Assembly (NCBI GenBank): GCA_030452275.1
Contig: JAKDMR010000142.1
Span: forward strand, 1-6,105
Direction of reading: 5' to 3'
Origin: Candidatus Nitrosocosmicus sp.
Lineage (GTDB): Archaea > Thermoproteota > Nitrososphaeria > Nitrososphaerales > Nitrososphaeraceae
DNA length: 6,105 nt
The translations under genes were made by a program, and so were the position numbers. This document shows positions 1 through 5,333 of this stretch, in pieces. Under the pieces are notes generated by a model, which was not told where the DNA came from, did no database searches, and saw only the letters and a program-made list of their open reading frames with translations. Every line of letters starts with the position of its first letter. The stretch's first letter is position 1.

Positions 1-20
1 TCATGCATATTATAGGTTCA

Positions 21-869
21 ATGTTTAACTTGAATAAAATTACAGTTTTATCCCTTACTCTGAGTTTATTTTTACTCCTCCCTTTAATATCCTCACCAAG
101 TATTCAAAATTTTAACTATGCTAATGCATCTCTTTCTATAGGTCAGTCAATACAACAATTCCAGCATAACTTACAAGAGAGTATCAATGAAGAATTACAA
201 TCAATTTTTGAAAGTAATATGCATATCAACAGTAGTAATAATTGCGATAGTAACAATAGTATCTCAATTCAATCGCAAACAAATAACAATGGCATAACAA
301 CAAGTAGCATTTGGAATTTGTGTGACAGTTCAAATTTCTTTGGTTCCTTGTCTTCTACATCTGAAAGCCAAAATCTTCATGGAAAAATTGTTAGTTCAGA
401 GTACAATATTAACACGGGGACTATTGCTAATAGCCTCTTTGGAAATTGGTCTTTAATAACGACTAAGGATAATGGGTCCATAGATTTTAACGCCACATTC
501 ATAAAGCACCCGATTTATTATAATACATCTTCAGTTACTTTTGCTGGAAATAATTTCTCGGCTAGTATAGATACTGAATTTAATAATACAGAAAGTAGTT
601 TAAATAATAATACCAGGTATCATTTGTCAAATTTTGTAGTAAATTCCATTCAGCAAATAAACGATGATATTACGTATTCTGGAAAAATAGATGTTGTTAA
701 AGAAATAGTTTCGCCAGATACTAATCATTCTATTAGAACAAGCACTTTTAATGACGTTAAAGTTTCTGTGTCTGTTTTTGATGATAAGGTCTTGTTTATA
801 CAACTTGACAACCAATCAAAATTATCTGATGAATTCAGGAATATCCCCTTGGTCGGTGTAGTACAGTAG
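21..869 (+). CDS. Secreted Asn-rich, sequon-dense surface protein of unknown function
   Basis: I recognise no characterised domain. Two in-frame ATGs compete (positions 3 and 21). I prefer 21 because it puts a short N-K stretch directly before the hydrophobic segment, but only 2 nt precede the first ATG, so the promoter cannot be used to decide. From the ATG at 21 the protein has 282 residues. Residues about 8-24 form a signal-peptide core, with likely cleavage in the Y-A-N-A-S region near residue 35. The mature part is rich in N, S and T and has about a dozen N-X-S/T sequons (for example NAS, NWS, NGS, NAT, NTS, NFS, NHS, NQS). Its two cysteines lie 26 residues apart and could form a disulfide. 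The C-terminal half alternates polar and hydrophobic residues in a beta-strand-like pattern and ends in FRNIPLVGVVQ. From memory, similar secreted proteins are common in Nitrosocosmicus-type genomes. It is probably exported and glycosylated; its function is unknown. Confidence 0.82.
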   Translation: MFNLNKITVLSLTLSLFLLLPLISSPSIQNFNYANASLSIGQSIQQFQHNLQESINEELQSIFESNMHINSSNNCDSNNSISIQSQTNNNGITTSSIWNLCDSSNFFGSLSSTSESQNLHGKIVSSEYNINTGTIANSLFGNWSLITTKDNGSIDFNATFIKHPIYYNTSSVTFAGNNFSASIDTEFNNTESSLNNNTRYHLSNFVVNSIQQINDDITYSGKIDVVKEIVSPDTNHSIRTSTFNDVKVSVSVFDDKVLFIQLDNQSKLSDEFRNIPLVGVVQ

Positions 870-938
870 ATCTCTTTTGTGTATTTAGCTAAAACTGCTT
901 TATTTGTCTCCATCATTTACTGATTTGTATATCAATTA

Positions 939-1535
939 TTACTATCTTATGAAAAGTTATCTAGAAAACCAATGCTTTTCAAGTCATTCATAGGTCTTTA
1001 AGTCAAACAGTTTGACGACAGCTTGAGTCAAAGTATCCAAAATACGAGGCAAGACGTCTGTCTTATGATAGAAAGGAGAGAAAGGGCTGTTGGTGCAGGT
1101 GGGCGTTTCAAGCTTGTTCCTAAAGATAGAGTTATTATGATATTGGTGTACTATTGACTATACCTTGGCAGGTTTTTTGTTTGACCTGGACCAGAGTAAC
1201 GTATACAGGGATATAGAAAAGATAGAAGGGTTGATAAAACAATGTCTACCTATCACTCAGAAACTATACAACATAACCAAAAGACTAAAGACAAGAAAGG
1301 AGGTAGAAGAGTATTTCCCTGGCTTTATGGCCATTACAGACAGATTATACCAAGACCAACAAAGGATAGGAAGAAAAGAAAACTATTCTACTCAGGCAAG
1401 AAAAAGAAACACACCGTCAAGAACCTTTATACAGTAAACCAAGAAGGATGGATAATCTATAAAACAAAGCATAGGCAAAAAAGTAAAAAACACGAATAAG
1501 ACATCTACAAAAATAATCATCCTGCCAATTTTATT
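939..1535 (+). pseudogene. Decayed IS5-family (ISL2-like) transposase, 3'-truncated
   Basis: Piecing the three forward frames together gives a transposase of the IS5/ISL2 type (DDE_Tnp_4-like fold). In order: SYEKLSRKPMLFKSFIGL (945-998), FDD (1011-1019), YPKYEARRLSYDRKER (1034-1081), RAVGAGGRFKLVPKDR (about 1083-1130), TLAGFLFDLDQSNVYRDIEK (1162-1221), EEYFPGFMAITD (1306-1341), then IPRPTKDRKKRKLFYSGKKK (from 1347) and KHTVKNLYTVNQEGWIIYKT, ending DIYKNNHPA near 1526. Lesions are: stop TAA 999-1001; frameshifts near 1020 and 1080; stop TGA 1155-1157 within VYY-LY; a frameshift at about 1162; a frameshift or small deletion at about 1342 straight after the first catalytic Asp, removing the usual C-T-E-Q; and stop TAA 1497-1499 where KHDYDIY-type homologues carry Tyr. 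Homology ends near 1535, so the second catalytic Asp (DLGYLG region) and the Glu are absent. The expected start codon is not visible. It cannot make an active enzyme. Confidence 0.85.
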
Positions 1536-1682
1536 CTGATTACATTAGAGATCTCATCTATATTTTATTTTCATTATGGCAATTTGAGATCCCGTTGACA
1601 ACCAAGCAAGTGATACAATAAATTTTCACTCTTATTGAAAAATGTTTGACAATCTTAACTTATATTTGCACAAATTTATGAT
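1536..1682. other. AT-rich junction between the two IS remnants
   Basis: This is about 150 bp of unassigned AT-rich sequence where the homology of the IS5-type remnant stops and that of the IS1595-type remnant has not yet begun. It contains a 7-bp inverted repeat, GATCTCA (1550-1556) and TGAGATC (1585-1591), separated by 28 bp. This could be a leftover of an IS end or chance. I found no coding potential and could not identify terminal inverted repeats or a target-site duplication by eye. Confidence 0.4.
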
Positions 1683-2279
1683 ATGTTTGCACTAACTATT
1701 TCGCTTTTTGATGAAAGTTGGTGTACAAAGTTATTGTCGTCATCAATACTCACTACTATTAAACTTGAAGACATTATAGAAGTCGATGAATTTTATATCA
1801 AGGCAGGATTCCAGGGAAGATCGTATCATGATGAGATACAAAAATTAGGAAGACAACCCAGAAAAAGAGGACTAAGGTCTTGTAGAGGTAGTAGAGGCAC
1901 ATTTTACAAGTCATCCAGAATGATAACCGGTGTTCATCAAAGAAGGAACGGACTAACATATTTTGATGTTCCTGCTGTGAAAAATTCACTTCTCGATATT
2001 GTCTGTAATTGATGACTCAACAATATTTACAGATGAATACCGGGTATATGACTCATTGGAAGAACATGGGTTCATACACGAAAGTGTCAATCATTCAGAG
2101 AGAAAGAATTCATAATCCATGTTAATAACTGCTAATACAGAAGTAATTTTTACCAGTTATGGATAAGTTCATGGGTATTAACTAGTACAATTTACAGACG
2201 TATTCCAAAACACCAGTTTATTAATAACAATGCCAGAGAGGAAAGATTCAGAGAAATTATTTGTTGTCATAATAGCTGA
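1683..2279 (+). pseudogene. Decayed IS1595-family (ISXO2-like) transposase, 5'-truncated
   Basis: The catalytic domain of an IS1595-type transposase can be read across frames. The first part (1683-2009) contains TIKLEDIIEVDEFYIKAG, with the first catalytic Asp in EVDE, then RGTFYKSSRMITGVHQRR, LTYFDVPAVKNSLLDIVCN and a premature TGA at 2010-2012. A one-base shift gives the next part (2008-2115): DDSTIFTDEYRVYD, with the second catalytic Asp in TDE, then HESVNHSERKNS and a stop at 2113-2115. A second shift plus loss of a few codons gives IHVNNC, a TAA at 2133-2135, then YRSNFYQLWISS and onward to TGA 2277-2279. Homologues of this family carry an acidic or Asn residue around the HxNxxE segment; here the stop falls at or beside that position. 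The N-terminal zinc-ribbon part expected upstream is missing. Residues before about 1740 match the family poorly, so the exact left edge is uncertain. Confidence 0.8.
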
Positions 2280-2341
2280 AACATTTGTCAATAAGAACGT
2301 AAATTTCTTATTAGTTAATGCTTTTGTTAGTCACAATCAAT

Positions 2342-3088
2342 CTATTCTATTTCCTTAATAGTAAAGTTAACTATATAGTCACAATTTCCTTCGTAGAAGC
2401 TGTTTGGATCAGTTGCTGCAACGTTTCTTGCTGAACAAATACTATGAGATCCTACTCCAAAGTTTACATCCTTATTGTATTGAGCAGTAACAAAACCATT
2501 AGGATCATTTGGACCCAAGATAAATGGAACTATGGCTTGTTGGACTAATCCCACATGCAAATAAAATGGAACACGAGTATCTAATAATGTAAAGAATACT
2601 GGAACTGGTTCAAAACCAATATCATTTTCCCATCCTATCGTTGAAATCCTGATAAATCCCAAGTTATTGTCGGGTATGGTTAAATTTGCTGAATTAATTC
2701 CAGTAAAGTTTACAGTGTCTCCATCTTTAACAGTTATGGAACCTGGAAACAAATCAATAATACGATTATTAACGTACGCATTCATTACCCATTCGCCACC
2801 ATATATGGGATCATGATCTTCATTTATAGTTAAAGAGTCGAAAGTGACTTCAAAAGTTCGAGTAGTGTTTAAATTACCAATGTCTCCGGTTAAGGAAATA
2901 TTATTTACGCCTTTTGTTAATAAAGCAGCATCATTCTGTTGGGACTCCTGAGCATAGGCTTCTATTAGACTAGCACTACCAAATGCCATTACTACAAATA
3001 ATGGCAAAATAATCAAAAATAATCCCGATTTCTTTTCTATTATGTCATTTTTTACGATAGTTATTAATGAAAATGTGTCTTGATTCAC
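2342..3088 (-). CDS. Secreted beta-rich surface protein (thaumarchaeal FEVTFDSLTINEDHD type), function unknown
   Basis: A 248-residue exported protein that starts with GTG (3086-3088). The GTG is favoured because a TATA-like TTAAATA (3116-3110 on this strand) lies about 24 nt upstream, the spacing of a leaderless archaeal transcript, and no ATG occurs before the hydrophobic core. Residues 22-40 are the signal-peptide core, with probable cleavage at AYA|QES (46/47). The mature region starts with a low-complexity linker, then the motif FEVTFDSLTINEDHDPIYGG followed by EWVMNAYVN (about 79-107), then alternating hydrophobic residues suggesting a beta-sandwich. Five N-X-S/T sequons (N63, N74, N127, N135, N241) suggest N-glycosylation. 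Cys218 and Cys236 near the C-terminus could pair. From memory, the DHDP...GEW segment recurs in secreted thaumarchaeal proteins of unknown role. It lies 321 bp downstream of the gene at 3410-3871 in map order on the same strand but has its own promoter. It could be a surface-layer-associated or adhesive protein, but nothing here proves that. Confidence 0.85.
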   Translation of the reverse strand: MNQDTFSLITIVKNDIIEKKSGLFLIILPLFVVMAFGSASLIEAYAQESQQNDAALLTKGVNNISLTGDIGNLNTTRTFEVTFDSLTINEDHDPIYGGEWVMNAYVNNRIIDLFPGSITVKDGDTVNFTGINSANLTIPDNNLGFIRISTIGWENDIGFEPVPVFFTLLDTRVPFYLHVGLVQQAIVPFILGPNDPNGFVTAQYNKDVNFGVGSHSICSARNVAATDPNSFYEGNCDYIVNFTIKEIE

Positions 3089-3109
3089 AGTTATAAAGAT
3101 ACAACAAAC

Positions 3110-3116
3110 TATTTAA
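3110..3116 (-). promoter_or_regulatory. TATA box of the gene at 2342-3088
   Basis: On the minus strand TTAAATA is followed by G and then TTTGTT (3108-3103). Its centre lies about 25 nt before the GTG at 3088, so transcription is expected to begin at or next to the start codon. No Shine-Dalgarno sequence is visible, which agrees with a leaderless mRNA. Confidence 0.6.
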
Positions 3117-3409
3117 GGTCCTAAATCTTTGAATAACGTCTTATTCCAAGAACTGTTACATTTAAGATAAATAATAGAAATTCATTACTTTTCTAATTCA
3201 AGTTCTTTGGTGGTCTACGTTGAGAATAATAAAAGAAACTCATTCCTTTGTGCAATGCACTAAAGATATTACAAATTTTCTCTAAGGGTATAAAATTTAC
3301 TGGTCTTACCATAGTAGAAAATATAGTTTTTGACTCCCTTTCTTCTAAATAGGCAGTATTTAGATGCGTTGTTTAAAAAGTTTAACACATGTTACCTCTA
3401 TGTTGACAA
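3117..3409. other. Intergenic region without a convincing gene
   Basis: About 290 bp between the stop of the gene at 3410-3871 and the promoter of the gene at 2342-3088. On the minus strand a TTTTT run (3379-3375) about 30 nt past the stop of the 3410-3871 gene could end its transcript. A perfect 11-nt palindrome GTGCAATGCAC lies at 3250-3260. A forward TATAAAAT at 3289-3296 resembles a TATA box, but no credible forward gene follows it. No RNA gene is recognised. Confidence 0.4.
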
Positions 3410-3871
3410 CTATGGTAAAGTTTGTTTACTTTGTTCAAGCATTGTTACATTTTCAGGTAAAGGAGTCAGTAAAACAGTTACCAGGTTGTCCAAGTTATTT
3501 ATATGTTCAGCAAGCTCAAAGAGATTACCTGCATTCAAAGCCTGTCTAGCTTCTCCTATATTATCTCTTATTTCAAATAGCTCTTCAGCTACAACAGTAA
3601 TACGTGTATTTGGGTCAACTGGGGCGTTTACCATTGGTTGTGCGCTATTTTTTTGCGGTATGATAGTGGTATTTTGGTTCATTACTTCGGTTTCATTTAC
3701 TAGACTATTAACCACGGGATAACTAGACTGATTAAAATTGTTGATAGTAGTATTGGTTACAGGTGTCGGAATTATTTTTTGTGCAAAAACACTTGTTTCA
3801 TCGAATAAAGGGAAAATCAAAGTAACTGTGGCAAGGATTCCAATGATAATGTAAGCGTTTGAATTATTCAT
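3410..3871 (-). CDS. Small secreted glycoprotein-like protein with C-terminal helical region, function unknown
   Basis: A 153-residue protein starting at ATG (3869-3871). A TTG one codon upstream is possible, but the TATA box TTTATA (3899-3894) lies about 25 nt before the ATG, which fits a leaderless start there. Residues 7-22 form the signal-peptide core, with cleavage expected at SVFA|QK (30/31). Residues 31-85 are a flexible, N/T/P-rich linker with sequons at N40, N47, N59 and N67; a fifth is N141. Residues about 92-136 (ITVVAEELFEIRDNIGEARQ and onward through ALNAGNLFELAEHINNL) look like two amphipathic helices joined by an A-G-N turn, suggesting a small helical hairpin or bundle. There is no cysteine. 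The mature N-terminus QKIIPTP resembles QKLLPSP in the gene at 5334-5930, and the two promoters match in layout. The protein is probably anchored or retained in the pseudoperiplasm. I do not recognise a named family. Confidence 0.85.
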   Translation of the reverse strand: MNNSNAYIIIGILATVTLIFPLFDETSVFAQKIIPTPVTNTTINNFNQSSYPVVNSLVNETEVMNQNTTIIPQKNSAQPMVNAPVDPNTRITVVAEELFEIRDNIGEARQALNAGNLFELAEHINNLDNLVTVLLTPLPENVTMLEQSKQTLP

Positions 3872-3893
3872 CAAAAATAATAAATTAACAAAC

Positions 3894-3899
3894 TATAAA
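3894..3899 (-). promoter_or_regulatory. TATA box of the gene at 3410-3871
   Basis: TTTATA on the minus strand is followed by G and then TTTGTT (3892-3887). The hexamer ends 22 nt before the ATG at 3871, so a transcription start at or within a few bases of the ATG is expected. No ribosome binding site is visible. Confidence 0.65.
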
Positions 3900-4271
3900 A
3901 CCAACGTAGTTTTGCAAAATTATCTCATCAAATATGAATCTTGATATTTCAAAACATCAAATCATCATCTGCACCAATTAGTTCTTCATATTCATTGACT
4001 GATCATCAAATGTAAACATGTCAACAATCAGAAGGAGAGAGATCTTGAGTGCTATTTGTAAATTATCGAGTCTTCACCAACGTGTTTTAACACATTATCA
4101 TAACATTTGCTGCTTCCTTTCTTTCCTAATTCTGATATTTGATGTATGATGATTCTTTTGTTTACATTAGAACATGGAATTCGCATGTTGTTATAACCTA
4201 CTTTGGCCAAAAAACATCAAACAATCAAAGCAAAAGTGAATAGGCAAATAACAAAGTAATGGAATACTTTC
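3900..4271. other. Divergent intergenic region, no convincing gene
   Basis: About 370 bp between the promoter of the minus-strand gene ending at 3871 and the TATA box at 4272 of the forward gene. It has stops in all frames. A minus-strand stretch at 3949-4002 would encode SVNEYEELIGADDDLMF followed by a stop, which resembles an acidic protein C-terminus, but a stop precedes it in frame and no start is found. A short hairpin-capable GTGTTTTAACAC lies at 4082-4093. An ATGATGA at 4146-4152 resembles a C box, but no partner D box (CTGA) is placed to make a C/D RNA. Confidence 0.4.
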
Positions 4272-4277
4272 TATAAA
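4272..4277 (+). promoter_or_regulatory. TATA box upstream of the PRC-barrel-like gene
   Basis: TATAAA in the context CTATAAATAC is the best archaeal TATA match before the forward gene. It predicts a transcription start near 4300, giving a leader of about 12 nt to the ATG at 4312 or about 54 nt to the ATG at 4354. A second match, TTTATAC (4320-4326), would give a start near 4348, close to the ATG at 4354, so the promoter in use is ambiguous. Confidence 0.45.
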
Positions 4278-4353
4278 TACCGTCTTAATAGTAACAGCAA
4301 GATTATGCTTGATGAACCTTTTATACAATGTTAACCATGTTATTCAGATTATA

Positions 4354-4782
4354 ATGGGAGAAGTAATTGATAAAATTAAAGAAAAAATGGACAAGAAGGA
4401 AGAGATAGTTGATGAAATTAAAGAAAAAATGGACAAGCAAGATGAGGATTCTAGAAATGAATCAGCATCTGTAACAGAACAATATACTCCTCACAAAGAG
4501 CAACAAGACAGAATTGAAAAAACAAATTTAGAAAATAGTCAGTCTACAAAAGGGATTGTCGACTGGGATTCTATTATTCACAAGAATGTAAGAGCCAAAG
4601 ACAGGGAAGCAGTAGGTAGTATTGCTGCGGTAAAGGAAAATAGTATAATTATTACTTCAGCAGGAGCAAGAGATGAATACAACATACCAAAGGAAGAAGT
4701 ACAATCATTTAATGGAGCAGAGGTAATCCTGAATACTTCATTTGACAAACTAGATCAATTCAAGGTCCATGTTGCCAGATGA
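4354..4782 (+). CDS. Cytoplasmic coiled-coil protein with C-terminal PRC-barrel-like domain
   Basis: A 142-residue hydrophilic protein without signal peptide or membrane segment. I place the start at ATG 4354 (MGEVIDKIKEKMDKK) because the 14 extra residues obtained from the ATG at 4312 (MNLLYNVNHVIQII) are uncharged and unlike the rest; the upstream start remains possible. Residues 6-33 contain a tandem 14-residue repeat, DKIKEKMDKKEEIV and DEIKEKMDKQDEDS, a highly charged helical or coiled-coil segment. Residues about 34-66 are a polar linker. Residues about 67-140 (IVDWDSIIHKNVRAKDREAV, GSIAAVKENSIIIT, YNIPKEEVQSFNGAEVIL) resemble the PRC-barrel/DUF2171 type: a 'GxxVxAxDxxxVGxIxxV' strand pattern, then 'YxIPKxxVxxFxGxxVxLxxxxxxL'. 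Such small beta-barrels occur in RNA-processing (RimM) and photosynthetic reaction-centre proteins and in many archaeal or stress-related small proteins of unknown role. There are no close neighbours, so it is probably monocistronic. The specific function is unknown. Confidence 0.85.
   Translation: MGEVIDKIKEKMDKKEEIVDEIKEKMDKQDEDSRNESASVTEQYTPHKEQQDRIEKTNLENSQSTKGIVDWDSIIHKNVRAKDREAVGSIAAVKENSIIITSAGARDEYNIPKEEVQSFNGAEVILNTSFDKLDQFKVHVAR
4369..4452 (+). repeat. Two-copy 42-bp tandem repeat inside the PRC-barrel-like gene
   Basis: Unit one spans 4369-4410 and unit two 4411-4452. The first 28 bases of each differ at a single position (GATAAAATT versus GATGAAATT), and the last third has diverged. 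The repeat is in frame (14 codons) and duplicates D-x-I-K-E-K-M-D-K, so it lengthens a charged helix without disturbing the reading frame. Confidence 0.9.
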
Positions 4783-5306
4783 AAATATACCGTTTAACAT
4801 AAATACCTAAACTAGTCAAACCGGTTTTTATCGATTAACCTCTCAACCAAGGCGTATTCACTCCTCATAAATTAATCTTAAAAAAAATCGGTTTACGTAA
4901 TTATGTTAATTGGTATAAATGTATTTTAATTCTGCTCCGTTACCTTTAGCATTTATTTGAACCAAAATTTGAACCAGCGCTAGATAAAACCAATCTATCT
5001 TAAGTAAAGATAATAATTAAAACAGGACGTTTAACCTTCTGTTCCAAAATAAATCAACTTGCTGTTAAAGAAATTGAAAAGTCTTGGCTAACTTTATAAT
5101 CATCAAAATTATGAATTATTAAAGGACAAGGATTTAGGAAACAAAACACCAAAAAAAGAACAAATATAACGCCATTATTACAGCAAGACTTTGTTATCTG
5201 GTAATTTACATGCAACAGGAATAGATAATCTCCTTTTAATTATCAATAATGCAAACAAGGTATCGTATTAGGGCCACAATTTCTGTCTAAAGTTTATATG
5301 TTATAT
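4783..5306. other. Long AT-rich intergenic region without a convincing gene
   Basis: About 520 bp between two forward genes, with frequent stops in all frames. Visible elements are a perfect 10-bp palindrome AAACCGGTTT (4818-4827) running into T5, which might end transcription of the upstream gene; a TATAAAT at 4914-4920 with no open reading frame at the expected distance; a direct repeat at 4955-4976; and the core promoter of the downstream gene at its right edge. I see no tRNA and no recognisable conserved RNA. A short untranslated RNA from the 4914 TATA-like site is possible but unsupported. Confidence 0.4.
4955..4976 (+). repeat. 10-bp direct repeat, 12-bp period
   Basis: ATTTGAACCA occurs at 4955-4964 and again at 4967-4976 with AA between them. 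The centre-to-centre distance is about one helical turn, the arrangement seen for paired binding half-sites, but no gene start lies close by. The repeat is exact; its function is unknown. Confidence 0.6.
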
Positions 5307-5313
5307 TTATAAT
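5307..5313 (+). promoter_or_regulatory. TATA box of the PepSY-protein gene
   Basis: TTTATAA is centred 24 nt before the ATG at 5334, predicting a leaderless or nearly leaderless mRNA. A second TATA-like TTTATATG (5293-5300) sits further upstream. TTTGTT (5313-5318) follows the box directly, as in the promoters of two minus-strand secreted-protein genes in this window. Confidence 0.65.
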
Positions 5314-5325
5314 TTGTTGACAAAT
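5312..5325. promoter_or_regulatory. 14-bp perfect inverted repeat between TATA box and start, candidate operator
   Basis: ATTTGT (5312-5317), TG, ACAAAT (5320-5325) is a perfect 6-bp-arm inverted repeat. It overlaps the downstream edge of the TATA box and ends 8 nt before the start codon. In archaea, repressors commonly bind palindromes at this place to block TBP/TFB or RNA polymerase. The repeat is seen directly; its role as an operator is inferred. Confidence 0.4.
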
Positions 5326-5333
5326 CTTTTCTA

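Noticed and set aside
627..916. Two minus-strand reading frames of about 62 codons opposite the first gene
   Set aside because: They overlap the coherent secreted protein on the plus strand, show no domain and have no promoter at leaderless distance that I can see.
1165..1437. A standalone 90-residue forward protein starting at TTG
   Set aside because: Its sequence is the middle of the IS5-type transposase and its last 30 codons are out of frame, so it is a fragment of the pseudogene, not a gene.
1798..1989. Minus-strand 63-codon frame within the IS1595 remnant
   Set aside because: It is antisense to recognisable transposase sequence; its hydrophobic, His-rich translation carries no motif.
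3330..3722. 130-codon forward reading frame opposite the secreted protein gene at 3410-3871
   Set aside because: It starts at TTG and its Cys/Ser/Phe-rich translation is what antisense of an N/T/Q-rich gene gives. The minus-strand gene has a signal peptide, sequons and a well-placed TATA box.
4146..4152. C-box-like ATGATGA suggesting a C/D box guide RNA
   Set aside because: No CTGA D or D' box occurs at the required spacing downstream.
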